Assembly (NCBI RefSeq): GCF_001708445.1
Contig: NZ_CP015637.1
Coordinates: 4,465,001-4,529,000 of the forward strand
Reading direction: 5' to 3'
DNA length: 64,000 nucleotides
Source: Pseudomonas fluorescens
Lineage (GTDB): Bacteria > Pseudomonadota > Gammaproteobacteria > Pseudomonadales > Pseudomonadaceae
Made by a program: the position numbers and the translations under genes. Shown here piece by piece: positions 10,268-21,158 of the stretch. A model generated the notes under the pieces. The model was not told the DNA's origin. It made no database searches and saw only the letters and a list, made by a program, of their open reading frames with translations. Numbering within the stretch: position 1 is the stretch's first letter; every line of letters begins with the position of its first letter.

Positions 10268-10582
10268 TTACTTTTTCTTCACGACCTTGCAGGACGAAAT
10301 AGCCGCGACCGCCTTGTTTTTAAGGTCCGGGCTGGCGTTCTGGTTGGTCATCAGCTCTTTGATCTCGGCCGTGCTCAATTCGGCGTTGATTTTGTTCGCG
10401 CCACATTCGCAATGGTCTTTGGCGGTTTTGACGTCCACATTTTGGCTGGCGGCAGAGGTGCAGTCTTTAACGAAGCTGTCACGGGCACCGGCTGGCCAGT
10501 TGGAAGGCGCAGCTGCTTGTGCGCCGAGGGAAAGGAGGCTCAGGGTAGCGGCGAGAGCGAGGGTCGAGGTAAAACGCATCAT
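10268..10582 (-). CDS. Small secreted protein with conserved cysteines
   Basis: 104 residues with a clear signal peptide (ALAATLSLLSLGAQAAA) and a mature part with four cysteines (DCTSAAS, HCECGANK, SSCKVVKK), suggesting a disulfide-linked helical periplasmic domain. GGAGCATCCC precedes tandem ATGs; either Met could start. Family not recognised, function unknown. Lies upstream of, and divergent from, thrS. Confidence 0.78.
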   Translation of the reverse strand: MMRFTSTLALAATLSLLSLGAQAAAPSNWPAGARDSFVKDCTSAASQNVDVKTAKDHCECGANKINAELSTAEIKELMTNQNASPDLKNKAVAAISSCKVVKKK

Positions 10583-10947
10583 GGGATGCTCCTTTGGGTC
10601 GAGGACGAACAGCGATTCTCAGTGGGTTTGAGGCGTGGCGTACAGCTCAAGTTCACTTTTACCGCTATAAAGGCTGGAATTTGTCTTTACGTCGGATGGC
10701 GCCGGCGCGATGACCGTTCATCTGTGCTAGCATCAGCCACCTGGCTATTCCCGGGCGCGCCATTTGCCGCCTTGCCATGTTCCTTTTGTTCACTCCAGTC
10801 ACTCTGGTTCGATTATCGGTTTGCCGAAAGGCTCCTGCCGCTGTAAGGCAGGCGTTCGTTGCTGAACGGCCTGGTGTTGGATCTTGTACTGGCTCATCCC
10901 AACCCACGTGACCTTTGGTAGGGGTCACCACTAGGAGAGGAGGCGCC
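10583..10947 (+). promoter_or_regulatory. thrS leader with two tRNA-Thr anticodon-arm mimics
   Basis: The 365-nt gap holds the thrS promoter region (not assigned) and two hairpins. The first, 10834-10852, has stem CCTGCC/GGCAGG and 7-nt loop GCTGTAA, with TGT in the anticodon position. The second, 10908-10928, has stem GTGACCT/GGGTCAC (one T-G pair) and 7-nt loop TTGGTAG, with GGT in the anticodon position, just before the ribosome site. UGU and GGU are both threonine anticodons. In E. coli ThrRS represses its own translation by binding two anticodon-arm-like domains; the same arrangement is inferred here. Confidence 0.7.
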
Positions 10948-12870
10948 ATGCCAACTATTACTCTTCCCGATGGCAGTCAACGTTCATTCGATCATTCGGT
11001 TTCCGTCGCCGAGGTCGCCGCATCCATTGGTGCCGGCCTGGCCAAGGCCACCGTGGCCGGCAAGGTCGACGGCAAGCTGGTCGACGCCAGCGACCTGATT
11101 ACCTCCGACGCCAGCCTGCAGATCATCACGCCCAAGGACCAAGAGGGGCTGGAGATCATTCGTCACTCTTGCGCGCACCTGATTGGCCACGCGGTCAAGC
11201 AGTTGTACCCCACCGCGAAAATGGTGATCGGCCCGGTCATTGACGAAGGTTTCTATTACGACATCGCCTACGAGCGTCCTTTTACGCCGGACGACCTGGC
11301 CGCCATCGAACAGCGCATGCACGCGCTGATCGAAAAAGATTACGACGTCATCAAAAAAGTCACCCCACGCGCCGAAGTGATCGACGTGTTTACTGCGCGT
11401 GGCGAAGACTACAAGCTGCGCCTGGTAGAAGACATGCCGGACGAACAGGCCATGGGCCTGTATTACCATGAAGAATACGTCGACATGTGCCGTGGCCCGC
11501 ACGTACCGAATACGCGTTTCCTCAAGTCGTTCAAGCTGACCAAGCTGTCCGGTGCCTACTGGCGCGGCGATGCCAAGAACGAGCAACTGCAGCGGATCTA
11601 CGGCACCGCCTGGGCTGACAAGAAGCAGCTGGCGGCCTACATCCAGCGCATCGAAGAAGCCGAGAAACGCGACCACCGCAAGATCGGCAAGCGCCTGAAC
11701 CTGTTTCACCTCCAGGAAGAAGCGCCGGGCATGGTGTTCTGGCACCCGAACGGCTGGACCCTGTACCAGGTGCTTGAACAGTACATGCGCAAGGTGCAGC
11801 GTGAGAACGGCTACCTGGAGATCAAGACTCCTCAGGTTGTTGACCGTAGCCTGTGGGAGAAATCCGGGCACTGGGCCAACTACGCCGACAATATGTTCAC
11901 CACCCAGTCGGAAAACCGCGACTACGCCATCAAACCGATGAACTGCCCTTGCCACGTGCAGGTGTTCAACCAGGGCTTGAAGAGCTACCGCGAGTTGCCG
12001 ATGCGCCTGGCCGAGTTCGGTGCCTGCCACCGTAACGAGCCATCGGGTGCATTGCACGGCATCATGCGCGTACGCGGCTTCACCCAGGACGACGCACACA
12101 TCTTCTGCACCGAAGAACAGATGCAGGCGGAGTCCGCTGCATTTATCAAGCTGACTATGGACGTTTATCGCGATTTCGGTTTTACCGAAGTCGAAATGAA
12201 GCTGTCCACTCGTCCGGAAAAGCGCGTCGGTTCCGACGAGCTATGGGACCGCGCCGAAGCGGCACTCGCCGCTGCGCTAGACAGCGCGGGCCTTGCGTAC
12301 GATCTGCAACCGGGTGAGGGCGCGTTCTACGGGCCTAAAATCGAGTTCTCGCTGAAAGATTGCCTTGGCCGTGTCTGGCAATGTGGTACCTTGCAGCTCG
12401 ATTTTAACCTGCCGATCCGTCTGGGAGCCGAATACGTCTCCGAAGACAACAGCCGTAAACACCCGGTCATGTTGCACCGGGCGATCCTTGGCTCGTTCGA
12501 ACGGTTCGTCGGGATCCTGATCGAGCACTACGAGGGTGCGTTCCCCGCGTGGCTGGCTCCGACCCAGGCAGTGATCATGAATATCACTGATAAACAGGCA
12601 GATTTTGCCGCTGAAGTTGAAAAAACTCTCAACGAAAGCGGATTTCGTGCCAAGTCCGACTTGAGAAATGAAAAGATCGGCTTTAAAATCCGCGAGCATA
12701 CTTTGCTCAAGGTTCCCTATCTTTTGGTTATCGGAGATCGGGAAGTCGAGATGCAGACTGTCGCTGTGCGTACTCGTGAAGGTGCTGACCTGGGCTCGAT
12801 GCCCGTCGCCCAGTTCGCTGAGTTCCTCGCGCAAGCGGTTTCCCGGCGTGGTCGCCCAGATTCGGAGTAA
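10948..12870 (+). CDS. thrS: Threonyl-tRNA synthetase
   Basis: Charges tRNA-Thr. 640 residues, the usual length: N-terminal TGS domain ([14 protein letters not shown]), the editing domain with [16 protein letters not shown] near residue 73, then the class II core with motif 2 [15 protein letters not shown] and the zinc ligands Cys/His/His ([14 protein letters not shown] and the C-terminal H), and the anticodon-binding domain. The start at 10948 follows GGAGAGGAGG; an in-frame upstream extension has no support. First gene of the conserved thrS-infC-rpmI-rplT block. Confidence 0.97.
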   Translation: MPTITLPDGSQRSFDHSVSVAEVAASIGAGLAKATVAGKVDGKLVDASDLITSDASLQIITPKDQEGLEIIRHSCAHLIGHAVKQLYPTAKMVIGPVIDEGFYYDIAYERPFTPDDLAAIEQRMHALIEKDYDVIKKVTPRAEVIDVFTARGEDYKLRLVEDMPDEQAMGLYYHEEYVDMCRGPHVPNTRFLKSFKLTKLSGAYWRGDAKNEQLQRIYGTAWADKKQLAAYIQRIEEAEKRDHRKIGKRLNLFHLQEEAPGMVFWHPNGWTLYQVLEQYMRKVQRENGYLEIKTPQVVDRSLWEKSGHWANYADNMFTTQSENRDYAIKPMNCPCHVQVFNQGLKSYRELPMRLAEFGACHRNEPSGALHGIMRVRGFTQDDAHIFCTEEQMQAESAAFIKLTMDVYRDFGFTEVEMKLSTRPEKRVGSDELWDRAEAALAAALDSAGLAYDLQPGEGAFYGPKIEFSLKDCLGRVWQCGTLQLDFNLPIRLGAEYVSEDNSRKHPVMLHRAILGSFERFVGILIEHYEGAFPAWLAPTQAVIMNITDKQADFAAEVEKTLNESGFRAKSDLRNEKIGFKIREHTLLKVPYLLVIGDREVEMQTVAVRTREGADLGSMPVAQFAEFLAQAVSRRGRPDSE

Positions 12871-12872
12871 TT

Positions 12873-13421
12873 ATTATTAAGCGTGAAATGAGACAAGATA
12901 AACGAGCTGCACCGAAAGCCCCGATCAACGAGAATATCTCGGCACGCGAGGTTCGGTTAATTGGCGCTGACGGCGAGCAGATTGGCATCGTCTCGATTGA
13001 TGAAGCGCTTCGTATCGCTGAAGAGTCCAAATTGGACCTGGTGGAAATTTCCGCCGACGCAGTCCCGCCTGTTTGCCGGGTGATGGACTACGGCAAGTCG
13101 ATCTTCGAAAAGAAGAAGCAGATTGCTGCGGCGAAGAAGAACCAGAAGCAGATTCAAGTAAAAGAAATCAAGTTTCGTCCAGGGACGGAGGAAGGGGATT
13201 ACCAGGTAAAACTGCGCAACCTGGTACGTTTCCTGAGTGATGGGGACAGGGCCAAGGTATCCTTGCGATTCCGCGGCCGTGAGATGGCCCACCAGGAGCT
13301 GGGGATGGAACTCCTCAAGCGGGTTGAAGCTGACCTGCTCGAGTACGGTTCGGTCGAACAGCATCCTAAGATGGAAGGACGCCAGCTGATCATGGTCATC
13401 GCCCCGAAAAAGAAGAAGTAA
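12873..13421 (+). CDS. infC: Translation initiation factor IF-3 with AUU start
   Basis: 182 residues if started at ATT 12873, giving [12 protein letters not shown]... as in other pseudomonads. The GGAG at 12864-12867 lies 5 nt upstream and overlaps the thrS end. The alternative ATG at 12888 would lack a properly placed ribosome site. IF-3 rejects non-canonical starts, so an AUU start makes its synthesis self-limiting, as known in E. coli. Conserved segments: [39 protein letters not shown] and C-terminal MVIAPKKKK. Cytoplasmic, on the 30S subunit. Confidence 0.93.
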   Translation: MIKREMRQDKRAAPKAPINENISAREVRLIGADGEQIGIVSIDEALRIAEESKLDLVEISADAVPPVCRVMDYGKSIFEKKKQIAAAKKNQKQIQVKEIKFRPGTEEGDYQVKLRNLVRFLSDGDRAKVSLRFRGREMAHQELGMELLKRVEADLLEYGSVEQHPKMEGRQLIMVIAPKKKK

Positions 13422-13481
13422 TCAACAGGGCACGGCAGGCCTTCTGATTATGTTTATCAACTGAATGCGGAGTATCCGAAC

Positions 13482-13676
13482 ATGCCAAAGATGAAGACTA
13501 AAAGTGGTGCTGCTAAGCGGTTTCTGAAAACTGCTAACGGTATCAAGCACAAGCACGCTTTCAAGAGCCACATCCTGACCAAAATGTCGACCAAGCGTAA
13601 GCGTCAACTGCGCGGTAGCAGCTTGCTGCATCCGTCTGACGTGGCAAAAGTCGAGCGCATGCTGCGCCTTCGTTAA
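13482..13676 (+). CDS. rpmI: 50S ribosomal protein L35
   Basis: 64 residues, very basic, [27 protein letters not shown] and the terminal VERMLRLR typical of L35. Lies between infC and rplT as in most gammaproteobacteria; preceded by GCGGAGTATCCGAAC. Confidence 0.97.
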   Translation: MPKMKTKSGAAKRFLKTANGIKHKHAFKSHILTKMSTKRKRQLRGSSLLHPSDVAKVERMLRLR

Positions 13677-13706
13677 TTTTTGGATCAAGACTAGAGGAAG
13701 TAACTC

Positions 13707-14063
13707 ATGGCTCGTGTAAAGCGTGGCGTCATTGCCCGTAAACGTCACAAAAAAATTCTGAAACTTGCTAAAGGCTACTACGGCGCACGCTCACGCGTAT
13801 TCCGTGTTGCCAAGCAAGCGGTAATCAAGGCAGGCCAATACGCCTACCGTGACCGTCGTCAGAAAAAACGTCAGTTCCGCGCTCTGTGGATCGCTCGTAT
13901 CAACGCTGGTGCTCGTGTTAACGGTCTGTCCTACAGCCGTTTCATTGCTGGCCTGAAAAAAGCGTCCATCGAGATCGACCGTAAGGTTCTGGCTGATCTG
14001 GCAGTGAACGAAAAAGCGGCGTTTGCTGCGATTGTCGAGAAAGCTAAAGCCACCTTGGCTTAA
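13707..14063 (+). CDS. rplT: 50S ribosomal protein L20
   Basis: 118 residues, [30 protein letters not shown] start with the highly basic N-terminal extension and the [15 protein letters not shown] globular start. L20 nucleates 50S assembly and in E. coli represses rpmI-rplT translation. AGAGGAAGTAACTC precedes the ATG. 30 nt after rpmI. Confidence 0.97.
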
Positions 14064-14077
14064 GTACCCCCGACAGT

Positions 14078-15188
<1,111 letters not shown>

Positions 15189-15214
15189 TCGTAACGAATC
15201 TTTAGGAGAGCAGG

Positions 15215-17593
15215 ATGAAATTCAGTGAACAATGGCTGCGTGGCTGGGTAAGCCCGCAGGTAAATCGCGACGAGCTGGTTGCTCGTCTGTCGATGGCCGG
15301 TCTTGAGGTCGATAGTGTTACCCCGGCTGCTGGCGTATTCAGTGGCGTGGTTGTGGGCGAGGTGCTGAGCACCGAGCAGCATCCTGACGCCGACAAGTTG
15401 CGTGTATGCCAGGTCAGCAATGGCACGGAAACCTTCCAGGTCGTGTGCGGAGCGCCCAATGTGCGTCCGGGCCTGAAGATCCCGTTCGCCATGATCGGCG
15501 CCGAACTGCCAGGTGACTTCAAGATCAAGAAAGCCAAGCTGCGCGGTGTCGAGTCCAACGGAATGCTGTGCTCCCAGGCTGAACTGCAGGTAGGCGAGGG
15601 CAACGATGGCCTGATGGAGCTGCCGGCCGACGCGCCAGTGGGCCAGGACATTCGTGCCTATTTGGAACTGGAAGACGCCAGCATCGAGGTTGACCTGACC
15701 CCGAACCGTGGCGACTGCCTGTCCCTGGCGGGCCTGGCGCGTGAAGTGGGCGCGCTGTACGACGTCCCGGTCACCCGGCCCGTGATTACCGCCGTCCCTG
15801 CGGTGCACGACGAAGTCCGCCCGATTGAGGTGCTGGCGCCAAACGCGTGTCCTCGTTACCTGGGCCGTGTGATCCGCAACGTCGACCTGTCCAAGCCCAC
15901 CCCGCTATGGATGGTTGAGCGCCTGCGTCGCGCTGACGTGCGCAGCATCGACGCTGCCGTCGACATCACCAACTATGTGATGATCGAGCTGGGCCAACCA
16001 CTGCACGCGTTCGATCTCGCCGAAATCAATGGCGGCATCCGTGTGCGCATGGCAGAAGAAGGCGAGAAGCTGGTATTGCTTGACGGCCAGGAAGTAACGC
16101 TACGGGCTGACACCCTGGTAATCGCCGACCATTCCCGCGCCCTGGCGATTGCTGGCGTGATGGGGGGTGAGCACAGCGGCGTGTCCTCGACCACGCGTGA
16201 CATCTTCCTTGAGAGCGCATTCTTCGACCAGATCGCCATCGCTGGCAAGGCCCGTTCCTACGGCCTGCATACCGATGCGTCGCACCGTTATGAGCGTGGC
16301 GTAGACTGGCAGCTCGCCCGTGAAGCCATGGAGCGCGCCACTGGCCTGCTGCTGGACATCACCGGTGGCGAAGCCGGCCCGATTACCGAGGCCGTGAGCG
16401 AACAGCATCTGCCGTCCGTTGCACCTATCACCCTGCGCGCCAAGAGCGTCGAGCAAATGCTCGGCCTGGTGATTGAGCCTGCTGAGATTGAGCGACTTCT
16501 GTCGGCTCTCGGCCTGGGTATTTCCGCAGGCGGGGAAGGGCAGTGGCGCGTTGAAGTGCCAAGCCATCGTTTCGATATCAGCCTGGAAGTCGACCTGATC
16601 GAAGAACTTGCCCGCCTGTACGGCTACAACCGTCTACCGGTTCGTTACCCGCAAGCACGCCTGGCACCGCAACCCAAGGCGGAGGCGCGTGCACACCTGC
16701 CTGAGCTGCGTCGTCTGCTGGTTGCCCGTGGTTACCAGGAAGCCGTGACCTACAGCTTCATCGATCCGAAGCAGTTCGAACTGTTCAACCCCGGTGTCGA
16801 GCCGTTGTTGTTGGCCAATCCGATTTCTAACGACATGGCCGCCATGCGTTCGTCCCTGTGGCCAGGCCTGGTGAAAGCGCTTTCCCACAACCTGAATCGT
16901 CAGCAGGATCGCGTGCGCATGTTCGAAAGCGGCCTGCGCTTTGTCGGCCAACTGGACGGCTTGAAGCAGGAACCGATGCTGGCCGGTGTAGTGTGCGGTA
17001 GCCGTCTGCCGGAAGGCTGGGCACAAGGTCGTGATGCGGTGGACTTCTTCGACGTCAAGGCTGACGTGGAAGCCGTATTGGGTTTTGCCGGTGCATTGGG
17101 TGATTTCACCTTCGTTCCAGGCAACCACCCGGCGCTGCACCCTGGCCAGACCGCGCGTATCGAGCGCGAAGGTCGCCTGGTAGGCTTCGTCGGCGCCATT
17201 CACCCGGAACTGTCGAAAACCCTCGGCCTTGACCGTCCGGTCTTCGTCTTTGAGTTGGTCCTGGCGGAAGTCGCTTCGGGCAAGATGCCTAAATTCAGCG
17301 AGCTGTCGCGCTTCCCTGAAGTGCGTCGAGACCTGGCCCTGATCGCCGACCGCGAAGTCGCCGCCACTGCCGTCCTGGATGTAATCCGTGAAAATGCAGG
17401 GGAATGGCTGACAGACCTCAGGCTATTTGACGTCTATCAGGGTAAAGGCATTGATCCGCATAGAAAAAGCCTTGCAGTTGGCTTGACCTGGCAGCATCCA
17501 TCGCGCACTCTTAATGACGATGAGGTGAACACCACGACACAAAATATCCTCACCTCGCTCGAACAAAGGTTAAACGCCACGTTAAGGAAGTGA
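15215..17593 (+). CDS. pheT: Phenylalanyl-tRNA synthetase beta subunit
   Basis: 792 residues, the usual length. N-terminal tRNA-binding (EMAP-like) domain with GVVVGEVLSTEQHPDADKLRVCQV near residue 45, B3/4 editing domain, B5, a class II-like core and the C-terminal anticodon-binding (FDX-ACB) domain from about residue 700 (FSELSRFPEVRRDLALI). Partner of PheS; ends 3 nt before ihfA. Confidence 0.97.
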   Translation: MKFSEQWLRGWVSPQVNRDELVARLSMAGLEVDSVTPAAGVFSGVVVGEVLSTEQHPDADKLRVCQVSNGTETFQVVCGAPNVRPGLKIPFAMIGAELPGDFKIKKAKLRGVESNGMLCSQAELQVGEGNDGLMELPADAPVGQDIRAYLELEDASIEVDLTPNRGDCLSLAGLAREVGALYDVPVTRPVITAVPAVHDEVRPIEVLAPNACPRYLGRVIRNVDLSKPTPLWMVERLRRADVRSIDAAVDITNYVMIELGQPLHAFDLAEINGGIRVRMAEEGEKLVLLDGQEVTLRADTLVIADHSRALAIAGVMGGEHSGVSSTTRDIFLESAFFDQIAIAGKARSYGLHTDASHRYERGVDWQLAREAMERATGLLLDITGGEAGPITEAVSEQHLPSVAPITLRAKSVEQMLGLVIEPAEIERLLSALGLGISAGGEGQWRVEVPSHRFDISLEVDLIEELARLYGYNRLPVRYPQARLAPQPKAEARAHLPELRRLLVARGYQEAVTYSFIDPKQFELFNPGVEPLLLANPISNDMAAMRSSLWPGLVKALSHNLNRQQDRVRMFESGLRFVGQLDGLKQEPMLAGVVCGSRLPEGWAQGRDAVDFFDVKADVEAVLGFAGALGDFTFVPGNHPALHPGQTARIEREGRLVGFVGAIHPELSKTLGLDRPVFVFELVLAEVASGKMPKFSELSRFPEVRRDLALIADREVAATAVLDVIRENAGEWLTDLRLFDVYQGKGIDPHRKSLAVGLTWQHPSRTLNDDEVNTTTQNILTSLEQRLNATLRK

Positions 17594-17596
17594 CGT

Positions 17597-17899
17597 ATGG
17601 GGGCTTTGACGAAAGCTGAGATGGCGGAACGTCTGTACGAAGAGTTGGGTCTGAACAAGCGCGAGGCCAAGGAATTGGTTGAGCTGTTTTTTGAAGAAAT
17701 CAGACACGCTCTGGAAGACAATGAACAGGTCAAATTGTCCGGTTTCGGCAATTTTGACCTGCGGGACAAACGCCAGCGGCCTGGCCGCAATCCAAAAACG
17801 GGAGAAGAAATCCCGATCACGGCTCGCCGTGTGGTCACCTTTCGTCCAGGGCAGAAGTTGAAGGCCCGAGTTGAGGCTTATGCTGGAACCAAGTCATAA
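17597..17899 (+). CDS. ihfA: Integration host factor alpha subunit
   Basis: 100 residues. HU/IHF fold with the DNA-intercalating arm ([23 protein letters not shown]). Forms the IHF heterodimer that bends DNA, including at sigma-54 promoters such as those proposed here for ansB and urt. Follows pheT as in most gammaproteobacteria; ends inside the next gene (20-nt overlap). Confidence 0.97.
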   Translation: MGALTKAEMAERLYEELGLNKREAKELVELFFEEIRHALEDNEQVKLSGFGNFDLRDKRQRPGRNPKTGEEIPITARRVVTFRPGQKLKARVEAYAGTKS

Positions 17900-18236
17900 C
17901 GACGAGCTACCCGTCATCCCAGGCAAACGCTACTTCACCATTGGTGAAGTCAGCGAGCTATGTGCGGTAAAACCGCACGTGCTGCGCTACTGGGAGCAGG
18001 AGTTTCCTCAACTCAACCCCGTCAAGCGTACCGGGAACCGTCGGTATTATCAGCGCCAGGATGTGCTGATGATCCGACAGATCCGTGCGTTGCTGTATGA
18101 CCAGGGGTTCACCATCAGCGGCGCCCGCCAGCGCATGTCCGGTGATGAAGCCAAAGACGACACCACCCAATACAAGCAACTGATCCGCCAGATGATCTCC
18201 GAACTCGAAGATGTGCTGGTGGTGTTGAAGAAATGA
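17880..18236 (+). CDS. MerR-family transcriptional regulator
   Basis: 118 residues from the ATG at 17880 ([16 protein letters not shown]). N-terminal winged helix: [27 protein letters not shown], then [35 protein letters not shown] and a C-terminal helix. No cysteine pair for metal binding. It is the regulator normally found after ihfA in Pseudomonas; target unknown. Overlaps ihfA by 20 nt. Confidence 0.93.
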   Translation: MLEPSHNDELPVIPGKRYFTIGEVSELCAVKPHVLRYWEQEFPQLNPVKRTGNRRYYQRQDVLMIRQIRALLYDQGFTISGARQRMSGDEAKDDTTQYKQLIRQMISELEDVLVVLKK

Positions 18237-18326
18237 TTCAAGCTTTTAAAATACTTCCACATTTCAAAAGCTTGCGGTATATTCCTGATCGCTTCGTTGC
18301 GAAGCGAACCCAGTAACACGCCTAGT

Positions 18327-18403
18327 CGGGGCGTAGCGCAGTCCGGTAGCGCACTAGCATGGGGTGCTAGGGGTCGAGTGTTCGAATCACTCCGTCCCGA
18401 CCA
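18327..18403 (+). tRNA. tRNA-Pro(GGG)
   Basis: 77 nt folding into a full cloverleaf: acceptor CGGGGCG/CGTCCCG, anticodon arm CTAGC-ATGGGGT-GCTAG with anticodon GGG, T loop TTCGAAT, encoded CCA. Its 3' end is repeated 11.65 kb downstream, so it is the insertion site of the following island. Confidence 0.96.
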
Positions 18404-18404
18404 T
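18375..18404 (+). repeat. attL: 3' end of tRNA-Pro, left copy of 30-bp direct repeat
   Basis: From CGAGTGTTCGAATC through CCAT, identical base for base to 30028-30057. The repeat restores the tRNA 3' half, as is usual for tyrosine-recombinase islands. Confidence 0.85.
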
Positions 18405-18430
18405 TATTCCTGAGTAAAATCAGACAATTG

Positions 18431-18456
18431 AGCCGATCTAACAGATCGGCTTTTTT
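18431..18456 (+). terminator. Intrinsic terminator after tRNA-Pro
   Basis: AGCCGATCT-aac-AGATCGGCT followed by TTTTTT; a 9-bp perfect stem. It lies inside the island side of attL, so the tRNA now uses an island-supplied terminator. Confidence 0.88.
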
Positions 18457-18481
18457 GTGCCTGCGCAAAATCAACGCAAAA

Positions 18482-18730
18482 CTACCCGGTGATTTCACTG
18501 ATATTCAGGTCCGGGATTGCTTCTGCCCAGATGATTTCATCGTGGTCCCGCTGGTAGTTTTTGGTCATGCCCTCGCTCGCATGACCAGTGATCTTTTGCT
18601 CATCCTTTCCGGCTTTCTCTTACAGGTGCACCGACAGAGCTCGCACTTCGTGGAAGCCTGGCATCTCCTCTTCCTTCCATCCCGCGTAGCCGCTCGCCGC
18701 CTCGCTGACCGCCTTGAACGCTCGCGTCAG
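18482..18730 (-). pseudogene. C-terminal remnant of a lambda-type tyrosine integrase
   Basis: Read on the minus strand the frame gives LTRAFKAVSEAASGYAGW, then FHEVRALSVHL, a TAA stop, EKAGKDEQKITGHASEGM, TKNYQRDHDEIIW and a final stop. HEVR supplies the H-x-x-R pair, GHAS the second histidine and KNYQ the tyrosine nucleophile of phage integrases. The stop replaces the codon after HL, where family members usually have Tyr, and everything upstream of about 18730 is gone. It lies next to the tRNA, the expected place for an island integrase. Non-functional. Confidence 0.85.
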
Positions 18731-18973
18731 ATATGAGCCGGCCTAATGAATTTGGACATATCAATAGGGCGCTCTGATGGCGTCCAAACCTGATGTGTGC
18801 AGTTGCTGTTATCGACCCAGCCCGGGCATCTCTTGCGCACGACGCAACGCGACGTTGCGTCCCGGCCATATTCTCTCGAGGTGCACTGCCGCCTATGTTG
18901 TTGGCCTGGCAAACATGAATGCGAGTGACCTTCGTTGGAAGGTCACCGCTGTCGAACCTCAGGAGTCTATGGC

Positions 18974-20206
18974 ATGGGCCTTTCTACACGTGATACAGCA
19001 GCGACGATACAAAAAGCATCAATGACAAAGGGGCTGGTGCTTCTATTTGCTTTTTGTTGCGGTGCCATCGTGGCCAACATCTATTACGCACAACCGATTA
19101 TTAGCTTGATCGCCCCGGATATCGGCATGTCGAGTGGGAGCGCGAGTTTCATCGTTTCGCTGACCCAGATTGGTTATGCGCTCGGATTGTTTTTCCTGGT
19201 GCCCTTGGCGGACCTGGTAGAAAACCGTCGGCTGATGATCGCGACGATCGTGATTACGATCTTCAGCCTGGTCGCCGCCGGTTTATCCAAGCAGCCGAGT
19301 GTATTTCTAGTGGTGTCGGCACTCATCGGTTTCAGCTCAGTCTCCGTGCAGATGCTTATTCCGTTAGCGGCACATCTGGCATCAGAAGAGTCTCGCGGTC
19401 GGGTGGTTGGCGGGATTATGGGGGGCTTGCTGCTAGGGATTCTGCTGGCGCGGCCGCTGTCGAGCCTGGTTGCCGATCATTTGGGCTGGCGGGTGGTGTT
19501 TGTCGGGGCCGCCGCCTTGATGCTCGTTATCGCCATCGTGATTGGCATGACCCTGCCTAAATGGCAACCGACCCATCGTGCCTCGTACGGCCAATTGCTG
19601 ATGTCCCTTGGCCAACTGTTTTGCCGCGAGCCCGTGCTGCGTCAGCGCGCGCTCTATCAAGGGCTGATGTTTGCGGCGTTCAGTTTGTTCTGGACCGCTG
19701 TGCCATTGATATTGAGTCGTGAGTTCGGCCTCACGCAAAGTCAGATTGCGATTTTCTCTCTGGTTGGCGCCATCGGTGCCATTGCTGCACCTATCAGTGG
19801 CCGTCTTGCCGATGCAGGCCATACTCGACGAGCGTCGCAGGTGGCCATGGTGCTGGGTGTATTGAGTTTCCTTCCGGCCTTCATCAATCCCTTTTACGGT
19901 GTGATTGGGTTGGCCGTCACCGGGATAGCACTGGATTTTGCAGTGCAAATGAACATGGTGCTTGGCCAGCGAGCTGTCTATGCATTGGGCACTGCCAACA
20001 GAGGCCGTCTGAATGCGTTGTACATGATCAGTATCTTTATTGGGGGGGCAATCGGTTCTTCGGTAGCCAGTTTGCTTTATGAACATGCCGGCTGGCTGGC
20101 AATTGCTGCGGTGGGAAGCGCATTGTCGCTGGTAGCTCTAGTCGTCTTCTCGGTGGTTTCTCGTCGGACCCGAACTGGCACAATGCTCAATATGAACAAC
20201 GGGTGA
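18974..20206 (+). CDS. MFS efflux transporter
   Basis: 410 residues from the ATG at 18974, which has AGGAG at 18961-18965. Twelve hydrophobic segments; the cytoplasmic loop after TM2 reads PLADLVENRRLM, the degenerate motif A of the drug:H+ antiporter group, and LASEESRGRVVGGIMGG follows TM4. Inner membrane. Located 13 nt upstream of a LysR gene in the same orientation, so probably co-transcribed. Substrate unknown; the island context suggests an aromatic compound or product. Confidence 0.85.
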   Translation: MGLSTRDTAATIQKASMTKGLVLLFAFCCGAIVANIYYAQPIISLIAPDIGMSSGSASFIVSLTQIGYALGLFFLVPLADLVENRRLMIATIVITIFSLVAAGLSKQPSVFLVVSALIGFSSVSVQMLIPLAAHLASEESRGRVVGGIMGGLLLGILLARPLSSLVADHLGWRVVFVGAAALMLVIAIVIGMTLPKWQPTHRASYGQLLMSLGQLFCREPVLRQRALYQGLMFAAFSLFWTAVPLILSREFGLTQSQIAIFSLVGAIGAIAAPISGRLADAGHTRRASQVAMVLGVLSFLPAFINPFYGVIGLAVTGIALDFAVQMNMVLGQRAVYALGTANRGRLNALYMISIFIGGAIGSSVASLLYEHAGWLAIAAVGSALSLVALVVFSVVSRRTRTGTMLNMNNG

Positions 20207-20219
20207 GTCAAGGAGTGTC

Positions 20220-21152
20220 ATGGACAAGCTGCTCGCATTGAAGATGTTCGTCCAGGCTGTGGATTCGAAGGGCTTTTCTTCTGCCGCTCGACAGTTAGGC
20301 CTGGCGACGTCTTCTGTGACTCGGATGATCGATGGGCTTGAGGCGGAACTGGGCGCTGTCTTGCTTAATCGATCCACGCGTCAAATCTCATTGTCAGATG
20401 CCGGGGCCGCCTACTACTTGAAAGCGCGGGAAGTGCTGAATGCTGTCGCCGAGGCGGATGCCTCGGTCAGTGACCGCGGGGAACTCCCTGCGGGCCATCT
20501 TCGTATTTCCGTGCCCGTAGCGCTGGGGCGTCGTCTGATTGCACCTCATATTGCCTCGCTGTTGAAGCGATACCCTCAACTTGTGTTGGACATGACGCTC
20601 TCCGATGACATCGTTGAATTACTGGGGGAGCGCGTCGATCTGGCGATTCGATTGGGATCGGCAGCCGCCATGGATGGTGTCGTCAGTCGTCCCGTCGGTC
20701 ATTTCAAGCGCCGGGTGGTGGCCAGTGCCGAGTACCTGAATGCACATGGCTTTCCTGAACATCCCATGGACCTCATGCAGTACGAGTGCCTGCGTTTCAG
20801 TTACGGCCCAAAGCAACAGGTGTGGACTTTCCTGAAGGAAGGTGAGGAGACTCGAGTACCGATTGAGGGCCGCTTCAAAAGCAACAATGCCGAGGTTTTG
20901 CGTGAGGTTGCGTTGGCGGGCGGTGGAGTGGCTCTGTTACCTGACTGGCTCGTCAACGACGATATTGGCAGCGGTGATTTGACTTCATTGTTCGAGTCTT
21001 TCGTTATCAATCCGAACGATGCCAGTTCGGCCATTTCCGCACTGTATCTTCCCAATCATCGTGGCTCCAAGCGCGTCAATGCGTTTATCGATTTCATCAG
21101 CGAATTGCTAGGGCCTGAAGGCTCGTTTTCGAACGATGCTGTCAGGAGATAG
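20220..21152 (+). CDS. LysR-family regulator (first of two related copies)
   Basis: 310 residues. Winged helix-turn-helix MDKLLALKMFVQAVDSKGFSSAARQLGLATSSVTRMIDGLEAELG, then a periplasmic-binding-like effector domain of the DsdC/YafC-type group (LRISVPVALGRRLIAPHI). It resembles the regulator at 28925-29824 along its length (same MDKLLALKMF start, same SNNA(E/D)(V/I)LRE(V/A)ALAGGGV and INALYLPNHRGS-type ends). Likely controls the island operons or its MFS neighbour. Confidence 0.9.
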   Translation: MDKLLALKMFVQAVDSKGFSSAARQLGLATSSVTRMIDGLEAELGAVLLNRSTRQISLSDAGAAYYLKAREVLNAVAEADASVSDRGELPAGHLRISVPVALGRRLIAPHIASLLKRYPQLVLDMTLSDDIVELLGERVDLAIRLGSAAAMDGVVSRPVGHFKRRVVASAEYLNAHGFPEHPMDLMQYECLRFSYGPKQQVWTFLKEGEETRVPIEGRFKSNNAEVLREVALAGGGVALLPDWLVNDDIGSGDLTSLFESFVINPNDASSAISALYLPNHRGSKRVNAFIDFISELLGPEGSFSNDAVRR

Positions 21153-21158
21153 CATTGA

